This document shows, one piece after another, positions 1-11,918 of a stretch of 64,000 nt of DNA. The notes beneath the pieces are model-generated. The model was not told the DNA's origin, did not search any database, and worked only from the letters and a program-made list of their open reading frames with translations. The DNA is from Pontederia crassipes (lineage: Eukaryota; Streptophyta; Magnoliopsida; Commelinales; Pontederiaceae), in the NCBI GenBank assembly GCA_030549335.1, contig CM060188.1:6944001-7008000 (forward strand), read 5' to 3'. The position numbers and the translations under genes are program-made. How positions within the stretch are numbered: position 1 is the first letter of the stretch; every line of letters begins with the position of its first letter.

Positions 1-2053
1 TCTTGTAATTATGGTCATACTCTGATTTCACATAGTTCCTCTGGCTTTTTCTTTTTTTTCCCATTCCAAAATCTCAGTGTAGTTAAGGGGTATACTTAGC
101 TTGATCTCTTTTGATCAAGAACAAGCCCTAGCTACAAGCAATTCTATGCCCGAGATTTGCTAGGTCATCTGGATGCCCTAGTGACCTCCTAAAATTATGA
201 AATTAATTCTGGAACATTCCTTACGAGCTAGATTTCGTGTGTCTTTGGAATTAGCTTAATTGGATTGGTGTACAAAAAGTTATGCCCTCATGTTTAAGGG
301 TCTATCAGACTGTTTTGCAGAATTGCTCACCCGAATTGTAAATTATGTAGAAAATTCCATATTATATGATAATTCTTGATATTTAAGGTTCAGATATATG
401 TTGAAGTTAGGATTCGTCTCCAATTCGAATCACCTTGAAATCAATTGCGTTCTGAGAGTTATGAATTTATTATTGCACCTTGCCCTGTCTGTCAGAACTA
501 GGAACTATAATTGATATTATGCTAATTGTCGATTTTTCTGCGACCTAATTATGATGAAATAAAATCTGAAACTTTTATTAGTCATTCCTGAGGAACTCTA
601 GGTTCATAACAAATTATAATATGAATTTTGGCCCTAAATATTCGGAGTTATGAATTTTCTTGCATTAGGTTGTTAATCTGCCATGTGCAACATGAACACT
701 TCTAAGGATTCAAGTAGTTGAATTATTTGAGTGAAGGGGGTAAATGATATGTATAGTTTATCTGATATGTTTTTCATGTATATTATGTTAGTTCTCAGAT
801 CATAGTATTTAAATGGACATATGTTATTATTTTAGGATTAAAGGAGTAAGTAAGGATAAGAGGAGGCGATTAAAATTTTCACATCACTTATATAAGGTAA
901 GTTGGTTCCTCCTATTCTTTGTGATTTCTACATTGACATTTGGAGGGAAAGTATTTTGAACTATTCATTGATCTCTAAAGAGTATTATTGAGTGAGACAT
1001 TGATTTGTATGAATGTTGTATTTGTGTGAATGACTGATTCGAATGATTTGTCAGAATATCTGAATGTGCAATTTGTGTAAGGAATCATTCATTTGCATAT
1101 GTGTGTGTCATGCATTTGCATGAGTGATGATTGGAGCGAAGTGCTACATCGTTGATAGCGATGGGAGCCACCTCTCGAATCCAACCATCAATATATTCTG
1201 ATCCCAAAATGGGATGATGTAAGATGGAGCAAAGTGCTACATCGTGAGAAATCACGGTGGGAGCCACCTCTTGAATCCACTTACATTCTGATTCGTTCTG
1301 TTCCCCGGCAGGGATGAGGTAGAATGGAGCGAAGTGCTACATCGTGAGTAGTCACGGTGGGAGCCACCTCTCGAATCCATCTATCGACTATACAAACTGG
1401 CCAGTTGGTGATCTGTGCATTCATGTGTTTGCTGCATCATTGCATATGTTAAGTGATTTGTCTGATTGATCGGATTTGCAAATTGTATATGATTTTGCGC
1501 TTATGATACTAAAGGTAACTTATCATTTTGCTTCTTACTATTGTATGTATTTGATATCCTTCTGAATTGAAAGGTGGTTAACACATTGAGTATGAGTTAT
1601 CAACTTACTGAGCTGTTGGTTGCTCATTACGTTGTTTCAACATGTTTTAGATCATTAGAGCTTTTGAGATCGTGCACGTGGACTACCTTAGCAGAGTCGC
1701 AGACTCTTTCTGTTGCTAGGGTATTGGAGAGTTTTGGCATCTTCGTGGTGACATAGATAGAAGACTTGTACTTCTTGCATCCTTTGTTGGATGTCAAAGG
1801 AGTTGTGTTTGTAAAATACATAAACGAATATACTTTTGTATCCTAAAAGAATATGGTTTTGTGTGATGTAAACCTTAAGGTTTTCTGTTATGCTCTGATG
1901 ATCAAATATATGAATTGCGTGGATTGTTATGTGTGTTATCCTCTAATGTTTTCTAGGGGAACTATTGCACGTTTCCGCAAAATTTTATTTGATCGTCCGT
2001 AATTACGTCGCGACTTACGGGTTAGGCCGAGACTTAATTCCGGGGTCGTGACA
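1..2053 (+). repeat. 5' LTR (partial) of the Tekay element
   Basis: Direct repeat of 7354-9406. It ends in GTGACA, directly followed by a short spacer and the primer-binding site. It contains a three-copy internal tandem repeat at 1129-1379. ORFs inside are chance frames: they recur identically in the other LTR and match no family I know. Confidence 0.95.
1129..1379 (+). repeat. Three-copy tandem repeat inside the 5' LTR
   Basis: Three imperfect copies, spaced about 92-100 bp. Each has a shared core of about 55 bp running from GGAGCRAAGTGCTACATCG to GGGAGCCACCTC and TCGAATCCA or TTGAATCCA. Each core holds a small inverted repeat (CATCG/CGATG in copy 1, CGTGA/TCACG in copies 2 and 3). The same array is at 8482-8732 in the 3' LTR. 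Confidence 0.85.
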
Positions 2054-2058
2054 AGTTA

Positions 2059-2070
2059 TGGTATCAGAGC
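2059..2070 (+). other. Primer-binding site, initiator tRNA-Met
   Basis: TGGTATCAGAGC is the exact complement of the 3' end of plant initiator tRNA-Met (including CCA). It lies 5 bp downstream of the LTR end, as expected for minus-strand priming in Ty3/gypsy elements. Confidence 0.93.
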
Positions 2071-2195
2071 AATAGGTCCTTTCCCTTTGTTATGTGTTGC
2101 ATAGCTATGTCTAGGAGGACATTGTTATGCTTAGGTTGTACACCCTTGTTACGTTATATCATTAATTTCTGTGCATTGACTATGTCATTAGGACC

Positions 2196-4904
2196 ATGAA
2201 GACAAGGGGGGAAAGCTCGGCCCAAAGTCAAAGTCCTGATCATGATCCTCGACTCGAAGGTGTTTTTCGTGCTCTACAAGAAATGAGCGACATAATGAAG
2301 GTGCAAGCTACTCAGAGTAATAAGAATAATGGTAATACAGTGGAGCAAGCGGGAAGTAGCCGAAAATGTACCATTGAGCAGTTCAAGAAACTCGACCCTC
2401 CTAGTTTCAAGGGTACAGGTGATCCAACTGAAGCCGAGAGTTGGATAAGCAGAATGGAGAAGATATTTGCTGCCTTATGTTGTGATGAGCGAGAGAAAAT
2501 AGTTTTTGCAGAATTTATGCTTGAGGGCAATGCCGAGCATTGGTGGAAAGCAACTAAACCTAGAGTTTTGGCTACTAATGCCAACCTGTCATGGAAGAAG
2601 TTTGTAGAAGTGTTTCTTGGGAAGTACTTTTCAGATTGTGCACGAGATCAGAAGGTCATCGACTTTCTGAAGCTCGAACAAGGAAATATGACAGTTGATC
2701 AGTATGAGGCTAAATTTGCAGAGTTATCAAGGTTTGCGCCACACCTAATTTCAGATGAAGCTGAAAGGGCAAAGAAGTTTGAGAGGGGATTGAAACCGGC
2801 CATTAAGAACAGACTTACAGCTTTAAAGCTACGAGTATATGATGATGTTTATGAGAGGGCACAACTGGTGGAGAATGATTTAAATATGTACCAGGTATCT
2901 CAAGAGCAAAAAAGGAAGGAACATAATGTTGGTCAGCATCTGAGACCAAAGACTTTTGATTTTAAGAAGAAGAGATATAATGTACCTTTTCGTGGACAAC
3001 AATCACAGTCACAAGCACAAAATGCTCAACCATGCAAAACATGTGGGAATTTTCATGGTAATGCCCCTTGTCATAAAGAAGTAGGAGCTTGTTTTAGGTG
3101 TGGAAAAGTGGGTCACTTTATCCGGAACTGTCCATTAATGCGACAACAACCTCAACAACCCCCGCGACCAAATAGACCATTAGACAAAGGAAAGCAACCA
3201 GTTGGACAAGGACATGTGTATGCTTTAACACAGAAGGATGCTGAGGCCTCAAATGCAGTGATCACAGGTAATCTTCCTATTTGTGGCACTAAGGCACGAG
3301 TTTTGATTGATCCCGGTTCTACTCATTCCTTAGTATCTCTAAATTTTGCATGTCATTTGAAGGCAAAAAGGGAACCATTAGGTTATTGCCTCACAATTAC
3401 TACACCTGATGGGCACACTTTGCCTTCGAATATAATATATAAGTCATGTAGTGTTAAAGTTGGTGACAAATCCTTAAGTGCTGATCTGATTCTTTTATAC
3501 ATGCATGACTTTGATGTGATTTTGGGTATGGACTGGTTGTCATCATATCATGCATGTTTAGATTGTTACAAGAAGGTAGTTACATTTTCACTTCCAAATC
3601 AGCCCTCATTTTGCTTCATGGGAGATAAGGAACCAAAAACATGTTGTTTGATCTCTTATATGCGTGCTAATAAATTGCTTAGGAGGGGATGTGAAGGGTT
3701 CTTGGCTTTCTTGGTTGAAAGCAAAAAGGAGGGAATCAGTTTGGATAATGTCCCAATCGTGAAGGAGTTTCCGGATGTATTTCCGGAGGAGTTGCCTGGC
3801 TTACCCCCTGATAGAGAGATAGAGTTCTCTATTGACCTTCTCCCAGGCACAGCTCCTATTTCCAAAGCCCCTTACCGTATGGCACCTACGGAATTAAAAG
3901 AGTTGAAGGCGCAATTACAAGAGCTGTTAGATAAAGGTTTTATTCGACCAAGTGTATCACCTTGGGGAGCTCCAGTTTTATTTGTGAAGAAGAAAGATGG
4001 ATCTCTCAGGTTATGCATTGATTATCGTCAGCTGAACCAAGTTACCATAAAGAATAAATATCCTTTACCAAGAATAGATGATTTGTTTGATCAGCTGCAG
4101 GGTGCATCTCTATTTTCGAAGATTGATCTCAGATCGGGATATCATCAGCTCAAAATAAAAGAAAGTGACATTCCAAAAACTGCATTCAGAACACGATATG
4201 GGCACTATGAGTTTTTGGTAATGCCATTCGGATTGACTAATGCTCCAGCTGCCTTCATGGATATGATGAATCGGGTCTTTAAACCTTTCTTAGATCAATT
4301 TGTGATTGTTTTTATTGATGATATTTTGATATATTCCAAAAGTCATGCTGAACATGAAGAACATTTGAGAACTACTCTGCAAATGCTCAGCGAACGAAGG
4401 TTATATGCAAAGTTTAGTAAGTGTGAGTTTTGGCTTGATCGAGTGGTGTTCTTGGGTCATGTTATCTCCAGGGAAGGCATATCGGTTGATCCTTCAAAAG
4501 TGGAGGTCGTGGTCAATTGGGAGAGGCCAACCACTGTTACTGAAGTAAGGAGTTTCTTGGGTTTAGCAGGTTATTACAGAAGATTCGTTGAAGGCTTTTC
4601 TTCTATTTGCATTCCTCTCACAAGGTTGACACGCAAGAATACAAAGTTTACATGGTCTGATGAATGTGAGAGAAGCTTTCAAGAACTCAAGAGAAGATTA
4701 ACGAGTGCTCCGGTTTTAACCATTCCCTCGGGTACGGATGGATTTGTGATATACAGTGATACATCTCGGAAAGGCTTAGGATGTGTACTAATGCAACATG
4801 GCCGAGTAGTGGCATATGCCTCCAGACAACTTAAAGATTATGAGCAAAATTATCCCACACATGATTTGGAGCTTGCTGCTATTATCTTTGCATTAAAGAT
4901 TTGA
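2196..4904 (+). CDS. gag-protease-RT-RNase H polyprotein, N-terminal part, ends at a nonsense codon
   Basis: Single frame of 902 codons. Residues 1 to about 290 are a retrotransposon gag domain. A CCHC zinc knuckle ([14 protein letters not shown]) follows near residue 297. The aspartic protease motif LIDPGSTHS is near residue 370. Reverse transcriptase runs from about residue 545, with [13 protein letters not shown] and the catalytic FIDD near 706-709. RNase H begins near residue 845 ([19 protein letters not shown]). The frame ends with TGA at 4902-4904 at a position where this family has a conserved Trp. The same frame continues open afterwards to 6647, so one G-to-A change is the only visible lesion. 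The start at 2196 is the first ATG after the leader with gag homology. This copy would make gag, protease and RT but a truncated RNase H and no integrase. Confidence 0.9.
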   Translation: MKTRGESSAQSQSPDHDPRLEGVFRALQEMSDIMKVQATQSNKNNGNTVEQAGSSRKCTIEQFKKLDPPSFKGTGDPTEAESWISRMEKIFAALCCDEREKIVFAEFMLEGNAEHWWKATKPRVLATNANLSWKKFVEVFLGKYFSDCARDQKVIDFLKLEQGNMTVDQYEAKFAELSRFAPHLISDEAERAKKFERGLKPAIKNRLTALKLRVYDDVYERAQLVENDLNMYQVSQEQKRKEHNVGQHLRPKTFDFKKKRYNVPFRGQQSQSQAQNAQPCKTCGNFHGNAPCHKEVGACFRCGKVGHFIRNCPLMRQQPQQPPRPNRPLDKGKQPVGQGHVYALTQKDAEASNAVITGNLPICGTKARVLIDPGSTHSLVSLNFACHLKAKREPLGYCLTITTPDGHTLPSNIIYKSCSVKVGDKSLSADLILLYMHDFDVILGMDWLSSYHACLDCYKKVVTFSLPNQPSFCFMGDKEPKTCCLISYMRANKLLRRGCEGFLAFLVESKKEGISLDNVPIVKEFPDVFPEELPGLPPDREIEFSIDLLPGTAPISKAPYRMAPTELKELKAQLQELLDKGFIRPSVSPWGAPVLFVKKKDGSLRLCIDYRQLNQVTIKNKYPLPRIDDLFDQLQGASLFSKIDLRSGYHQLKIKESDIPKTAFRTRYGHYEFLVMPFGLTNAPAAFMDMMNRVFKPFLDQFVIVFIDDILIYSKSHAEHEEHLRTTLQMLSERRLYAKFSKCEFWLDRVVFLGHVISREGISVDPSKVEVVVNWERPTTVTEVRSFLGLAGYYRRFVEGFSSICIPLTRLTRKNTKFTWSDECERSFQELKRRLTSAPVLTIPSGTDGFVIYSDTSRKGLGCVLMQHGRVVAYASRQLKDYEQNYPTHDLELAAIIFALKI

Positions 4905-6647
4905 AGACATTATTTATATGGAGAAACATTTGAGATATATACGGACCACAAGAGTTTGAAATATTTATTCTCCCAAAGAGAATTAAATATGAGACAAAGG
5001 AGATGGATGGATATTCTAAAAGATTATGATTGTACCATCCAATATCATCCGGGGAAGGCAAATACCGTTGCAGATGCATTGAGTAGGAAATCAGCATTCA
5101 TGGCTAGTATGATGGTTAGTGAATGGAAACTTCTTGAAGAGTTAAGGGATTCAGGTTTTAAGTTTATTGAACATAGTCCTAATGGAATTGTGGCGACAAT
5201 GAAGGTGGAACCCGAACTGATACATAGACTCAAAGAAGCTCAGCAGAAGGATCCTCAGTTGTTAGCACTCCAGACTACAAGGAAAGGAGAAAGAAATCCA
5301 GATTTTCAAATGCATGAAGATGGGATATTGAGGTGTGGAAATAGAATTTGTGTTCCTAATGATATTGAGCTCCGAAAGTTAATTTTAGAAGAAGCACATA
5401 GAACTCCTTATAGTGTTCATCCAGGCAATACGAAAATGTATCAAAATTTGAAAAAGCATTATTGGTGGAATGATATGAAGAAGGACATTGCTGAAATGGT
5501 ATCCAAGTGTTTAGTGTGCCAACAAATCAAAGCAGAACATAAGAAGCCAGGAGGTACGTTACAACCACTTCCTATTCCCCAATGGAAGTGGGAAGATGTA
5601 ACTATGGATTTTGTTCAAGGATTACCGAGGTCTAGCAAAGGGCATAACGCCATATGGGTTATTGTGGATCGATTAACAAAGTCAGCTCATTTTATACCTA
5701 TTAGGATAGATTATACCTTGAACAAATTGGCACAAATTTACATTGAGGAGATTGTTCGACTGCATGGAGTTCCTGCTAGCATCACCTCTGATCGAGATCC
5801 TCGTTTCACATCACGTTTTTGGACAGCTTTACAACGAGCTATGGGAACAAAGCTTCAATTTAGTTCTGCCTTTCATCCTCAAACAGACGGACAATCAGAA
5901 AGAATTATTCAGACTTTGGAAGATATGCTTCGTGCATGTGTTTTAGATTTTGGAGGCAATTGGGATGAACACATATCTCTTATAGAGTTCTCGTATAATA
6001 ATAGCTATCATAGCAGTATTGAAATGGCACCTTTTGAAGCTTTATATGGAAGAAATTGTAGATCGCCAATTTGTTGGGAAGAGGCTGGTGAAAAACAACT
6101 AACAGGTCCAGCAATAGTTCAGACAACCACTGATAAGATCAAGGTTGCTCAAGAAAAACTTAAAGAAGCACAGAGTAGACAGAAGAGTTATGCTGATAAT
6201 CGTCGAAGGCCCCTGGAATTTCGACAAGGAGATCATGTATTCCTAAAGGTCTCCCCATCTAAAGGCGTGATGAGATTTGGAAAGAAAGGCAAACTAGGTC
6301 CTCGATATATAGGACCATTTGAGATACTTGAGCGAGTGGGGTCAGTTGCCTATCGCTTAGCATTACCTCCTGATATGGAAAATATACATGATGTATTTCA
6401 TGTATCCATGTTAAAGAAATATGAGCCAGACCTGTCGCATGTGATTGAATATGAACCCGTGGAGTTGAAAGAGAACATGTCTTATAAAGAACGACCAATT
6501 CGTATTTTGGATCGGAAGGAACAAGTTCTCCGAACTAAAACTATTCCGTTGGTAAAAATCCTATGGCAGCATCATGATGTTGAGGAAGCAACATGGGAAA
6601 CTGAACGAGACATGCGTGATCAATACCCCTACTTATTTGATCAATAA
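4905..6647 (+). pseudogene. RNase H end, integrase and chromodomain portion of the same pol frame
   Basis: In frame with the upstream ORF and uninterrupted for 580 codons; the first internal ATG is at 4956. It holds the end of RNase H and the integrase HHCC zinc-binding region (HRTPYSVHPGNTKMY to CLVCQQIK, about 5398-5530). The integrase core follows, with its D, D and E seen in MDFVQGLP, SDRDPRF and GQSERIIQ. A C-terminal chromodomain-like segment runs about 6430-6645 (RPIRILDRKEQ, VKILWQHHDVEEATWE). In plant chromoviruses such domains are thought to steer integration to heterochromatin. It can be expressed only by readthrough of the TGA at 4902 or in trans. Confidence 0.88.
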
Positions 6648-6676
6648 GGTATGCTTAATTTCGAGGACGAAATTTC

Positions 6677-6693
6677 TTTTAAGGGGGGTAGAG
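6677..6693 (+). other. Polypurine tract of the Tekay element
   Basis: A purine-rich stretch (AAGGGGGGTAGAG) abuts the TGTAATATCCC start of the 3' LTR; this is the usual plus-strand primer site. Confidence 0.85.
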
Positions 6694-9406
6694 TGTAATA
6701 TCCCAAAACTAATCCCTATGATTTGATATTTGTTAATGTGGTTTTAAGTGATTGATATGCATTATGATATGAATGTCATGTTATAAGTTCCAACTATGAT
6801 CGTCGGAACGTCTTAAGCGCTGAAAATTTCGCTTAAGGCATGAAAATGTGATATTGGAAAATAATAGAATTAAGAAAAATAAAGTGCCGGTAATTGTTCC
6901 TATATATGAATGTATGCTAGATATGATTTTTAATAATTTTTAGAAGATGTTCTAGTTAGGTAAAAATGATGTGTAAAAACGGAAAATCTGAAAAATCGTC
7001 GTTTTTGTTCTTCGGACCAAAATTTAGATTTTTATTCTCTTGAAATTTATGTTTGAAAATATTTTGTTTGAATCCAAATGGGGGGTACTTCCTTATTTAC
7101 ATGTAATGTCTTAAGTAAATGAAAAATAAAATAAATAAATAGAAAACCAAAGCCAAAATCCAAGGGCAATTTTGTACCTTAGTTTGACCACCCTGAAGTC
7201 GGTTATTACAAGATCTTATCCACCTATTGTCGGCCCTTAGTTCATCCATCCGAAACTTGAACACAAAGAAAAGCAAAATTCAAGGAAGAAAGAAGAACTT
7301 GGAGAAGTAAACAAAAGTGGATTTTGGTCATTTTGTGGTAAGTATTACATAGATCTTGTAATTATGGTCATACTCTGATTTCACATAGTTCCTCTGGCTT
7401 TTTCTTTTTTTTCCCATTCCAAAATCTCAGTGTAGTTAAGGGGTATACTTAGCTTGATCTCTTTTGATCAAGAACAAGCCCTAGCTACAAGCAATTCTAT
7501 GCCCGAGATTTGCTAGGTCATCTGGATGCCCTAATGACCTCCTAAAATTATGAAATTAATTCTGGAACATCCCTTACGAGCTAGCTTTCGTGTGTCTTTG
7601 GAATTAGCTTAATTGGATTGGTGTACCAAAAGTTATGCCCTCATGTTTAAGGGTCTATCAGACTGTTTTGCAGAATTGCTCACCCGAATTGTAAATTATG
7701 TAGAAAATTCCATATTATATGATAATTCTTGATATTTAAGGTTCAGATATATGTTGAAGTTAGGATTCGTCTCCAATTCGAATCACCTTGAAATCAATTG
7801 CGTTCTGAGAGTTATGAATTTATTATTGCACCTTGCCCTGTCTGCCAGAACTAGGAACTATAATTGATATTATGGTAATTGTCGATTTTTCTGCGACCTA
7901 ATTATGATGAAATAAAATCTGAAACTTTTATTAGTCATTCCTGAGGAACTCTAGGTTCATAACAAATTATAATATGAATTTTGGCCCTAAATATTCGGAG
8001 TTATGAATTTTCTTGCATTAGGTTGTTAATCTGCCATGTGCAACATGAACACTTCTAAGGATTCAAGTAGTTGAATTATTTGAGTGAAGGGGGTAAATGA
8101 TATGTATAGTTTATCTGATATGTTTTTCATGTATATTATGTTAGTTCTCAGATCATAGTATTTAAATGGACATATGTTATTATTTTAGGATTAAAGGAGT
8201 AAGTAAGGATAAGAGGAGGCGATTAAAATTTTCACATCACTTATATAAGGTAAGTTGGTTCCTCCTATTCTTTGTGATTTCTACATTGACATTTGGAGGG
8301 AAAGTATTTTGAACTATTCATTGATCTCTAAAGAGTATTATTGAGTGAGACATTGATTTGTATGAATGATGTATTTGTGTGAATGACTGATTCGAATGAT
8401 TTGTCAGAATATCTGAATGTGCAATTTGTGTAAGGAATCATTCATTTGCATATGTGTGTGTCATGCATTTGCATGAGTGATGATTGGAGCGAAGTGCTAC
8501 ATCGTTGATAGCGATGGGAGCCACCTCTCGAATCCAACCATCAATATATTCTGATCCCAAAATGGGATGATGTAAGATGGAGCAAAGTGCTACATCGTGA
8601 GAAATCACGGTGGGAGCCACCTCTTGAATCCACTTACATTCTGATTCGTTCTGTTCCCCGGCAGGGATGAGGTAGAATGGAGCGAAGTGCTACATCGTGA
8701 GTAGTCACGGTGGGAGCCACCTCTCGAATCCATCTATCGACTATACAAACTGGCCAGTTGGTGATCTGTGCATTCATGTGTTTGCTGCATCATTGCATAT
8801 GTTAAGTGATTTGTCTGATTGATCGGATTTGCAAATTGTATATGATTTTGCGCTTATGATACTAAAGGTAACTTATCATTTTGCTTCTTACTATTGTATG
8901 TATTTGATATCCTTCTGAATTGAAAGGTGGTTAACACATTGAGTATGAGTTATCAACTTACTGAGCTGTTGGTTGCTCATTACGTTGTTTCAACATGTTT
9001 CAGATCATTAGAGCTTTTGAGATCGTGCACGTGGACTACCTTAGCAGAGTCGCAGACTCTTTCTGTTGCTAAGGTATTGGAGAGTTTTGGCATCTTCGTG
9101 GTGACATAGATAGAAGACTTGTACTTCTTGCATCCTTTGTTGGATGTCAAAGGAGTTGTATTTGTAAAATACATAAACGAATATACTTTTGTATCCTAAA
9201 AGAATATGGTTTTGTGTGATGTAAACCTTAAGGTTTTCTGTTATGCTCTGATGATCAAATATATGAATTGCGTGGATTGTTATGTGTGTTATCCTCTAAT
9301 GTTTTCTAGGGGAACTATTGCACATTTCCGCAAAATTTTATTTGATCGTCTGTAATTATGTCGCGACTTACGGGTTAGGCCGAGACTTAATTCCGGGGTC
9401 GTGACA
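6694..9406 (+). repeat. 3' LTR of the Tekay element (2713 bp)
   Basis: Begins TGTAATATCCC and ends GTGACA (TG...CA). Complete copy, from which the missing left part of the 5' LTR is known. Followed by an ATATATATAT stretch. It includes the three-copy tandem repeat at 8482-8732. Confidence 0.95.
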
Positions 9407-10588
9407 ATATATATATATGAATTCTTTCTATTTTATAGTCCATCTTATCTATTTTATATTATAAACTTCAAATGTGGAATTAAATTAGATAGCTGAATAT
9501 GCTTTTATTTTCATTTTATCTCATTCTATTTATAATTGGAAATCTTTGAATGTGGAACTAAAAGATAATAGATAGATGCAAAAAAAAATATTGTATTGTA
9601 CACCGTCAATTCTCATTCATAATAGTTTTTAAAAATATTTATAATTATTTAATATAATTTTATTTCATATGTGGCATAGTTTTTCATTTAGAAACTTTTA
9701 CCTCAACATATATATATACAAGTCAATATAAATATATAATATATTATTTTATAAATATTCTATTTTTTATTATAAAAAAAATAAAATTTTGAAATTATAA
9801 ATTATATTATATAGGGAACATAGATGTCTACTCAATATTAATCAATATCATCATGATATATATTAAGTATGAACAAAAATTATTATTTTTATTATTTAAC
9901 ATAACTAAGATACTTTATAAACTCTCATTTAAAAAGTAATTTTCATCATACATAGCATAGTGAGATAACGATACTTAGCATCTTCTATGTTTTCTTTTAT
10001 ATAAATATGGATATAAATGTGTCAATTTTAATAACCAACAAAATAGTTTTTAGCATCAAATGATATTATTAAGTTTACCATCGCAAAAATTTTATGAATA
10101 TTAATTCATTATGATTATTATTGTAATAATGTAATTAACACATTGATGATTTTTTATTAATAATAAATTACTTTTTTATTATTATAAGATCAAAATGCAA
10201 ATTTTTTATTTAGACATATTCATATACATGCAATATTTTATTAGCACATAGACCTACACTTAAAAATTTGCACATTCTCTTCTATATGAAAAGGACGTCA
10301 AGTATTCTACTTATTTGGAAGCATTCTTTATTCATGGCCACAAATATTGAATTTAAAAATATAAATAATATATATATATTATGATGTCCACACGTGCTTT
10401 TTGTCTTTAAATAGAGAGTCTGAGTATACAAATAAAAATTTAAAGCCCCTCTATTTATACATAAGATGGTGTACAATACACAATTTATAAAAAATATATA
10501 TGCATAAGATGGTGTACAATACACTATTTAAAGCCCCTCTATTTATACATAAGATGATGTACCCCTCTATTAAGATGGTGTACAATAC
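9407..10588. other. AT-rich intergenic stretch with short local repeats
   Basis: No convincing coding region. From about 10440 to 10588 a unit containing CCTCTATTTATACATAAGATG and GGTGTACAATAC recurs two to three times. Parts of 10210-10440 resemble 17460-17760 on the far side of the next retroelement, so both sides probably belonged to one AT-rich repeat region before the insertion. Confidence 0.55.
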
Positions 10589-11906
10589 GCAAGTATAAGG
10601 AGTCAATGTCATAGTATATAAAATATCATCCCACATAGAAGAGTTCAAGTATTAGAATTATATGATTATAATTGATATTTAAACGGTTAGAAAGAGGTGA
10701 AATAGTAACAAAATCTAAATAAAAATGAAATGCCGAAATGAGTGCAAAAAATGACGAGAAAGAACGAGAATTGATTATGAGAAATAAATGAGAATGAAAG
10801 TTCTCGGGTTTTGAATCCACCTAGGGTATTGATCATAGGGAATTTAGAGATAATAAAAAATTATTAGTGTCCTACTCAATCTTTAAAAGTCATGCATATT
10901 CTTTTCAGGCAAAACACAATTCTAATTAAAATAATAAACGTCTACTTTCGTGGTCATTTAGATTATTTTAATTGCATTATAAGCCAAGATTCATAAGTAA
11001 AATGATTATCCTTATTTCTAAGAAACAATACATTTCATGTCATTCATTTAAACTAAACTTGATGAAATACTTTCGTAATTAGGAAAATCTTTGATCGCTT
11101 AACTAGGTGGTCAATCTAATATAAGCATTATATGAAGCACATGAAAGACAAAGAACACATCATATCCAATAAAAATATTCCCTAAAGATCAACCCTAAGT
11201 TTCATCAAACTCGAGAAAAAAGTTTAGCCACGCATAGAGAAAGAAATCATCATTGAAACGTAAGAGTTCATGAAAAGAAATTGATATTTAGTCTAAGAAA
11301 AGTACAGAAGTGCAGAGAAAGAAATGCGTTCGTCCCAGCCGTCTTGATCCTCTAAAAAACAAAGCCTGGACCCCTATTTTTGTCTACACAAATTCCTTTT
11401 ATAACCCTCTCAAATTAGGGTTACAAGAAGGCCCAAAATACTTCAAAAATCAGCCCAATACGATCGAAGTCGATAAGATACGGCCCGGTCAAATGCGCTA
11501 TGATCTGGTCGTAATTTCCTCAAGATGATACGGTTCAAGTCGCTTCAATACGGGCATCACACCTCCAATACAGGCAGCCGTATTTTCCACTACGAGTGTA
11601 ATACGGCCTGAATTTGTTAGATACGATCTGTTCTCCTTCAATACAGTCGGACCATAATTTCTGGTGCGAGTGAAATACGGCCTGGAGACGTCCAATACGG
11701 TTGACACGCTGATAACACGGTCTGGCCGTATTGTACTCGTTTCCTGGTGTTTATGCGCCTTTTCGTCGATGTTCGGAAGTTCCTGAAATATGTAAAGAAA
11801 TGGTGTAGACTCCGAAATCTTCAACATATATAGTCCAATAATCAGAAATATAACTTTAATAAGTTGATAATTATACCACTATTAATGCATAAATACTCAA
11901 TTATCA
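10589..11906 (-). repeat. 3' LTR of the gag-protease element
   Basis: Repeats the right LTR. On the minus strand it starts TGATAATTGAG right after the polypurine tract. The distal end is slightly shortened, because about 10 bp present at the right LTR edge are missing. Region 11455-11735 is an array of AATACGG-type motifs. Confidence 0.85.
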
Positions 11907-11918
11907 ACTCCCCCAAAC
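11907..11918 (-). other. Polypurine tract
   Basis: On the minus strand GTTTGGGGGAGT directly precedes the LTR start TGATAATTG. It follows the GAGGACAAGCAAAGTTTAAG stretch typical of Athila-type 3' ends. Confidence 0.85.

Larger units (their letters stand above)
1..9406 (+). mobile_element. Ty3/gypsy Tekay-type LTR retrotransposon, 5' end cut by window
   Basis: The element has the order LTR, primer-binding site, gag-pol, polypurine tract, LTR. Position 1 matches position 7354 inside the 3' LTR, and the constant offset of 7353 holds to the LTR end, so the 5' LTR lacks its first 660 bp only because the window starts there. A C-terminal chromodomain-like segment and the pol order PR-RT-RH-IN place it among plant chromoviruses, closest to Tekay/Del as I read it. 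By eye I count about 13 substitutions and no length change over the shared 2053 bp of the LTRs, so insertion is recent. One in-frame TGA in RNase H makes this copy non-autonomous. The 5' target-site duplication is outside the window. Confidence 0.95.

Noticed and set aside
1085-1821. Small ORFs in the Tekay LTR, repeated at 8438-9174
   Set aside because: Conserved only because the LTRs are identical; no domain and no coding bias.
11310-11528. Plus-strand ORF in the gag-protease element LTR, repeated at 16680-16883
   Set aside because: Present only as LTR sequence, antisense to the element, with no domain.
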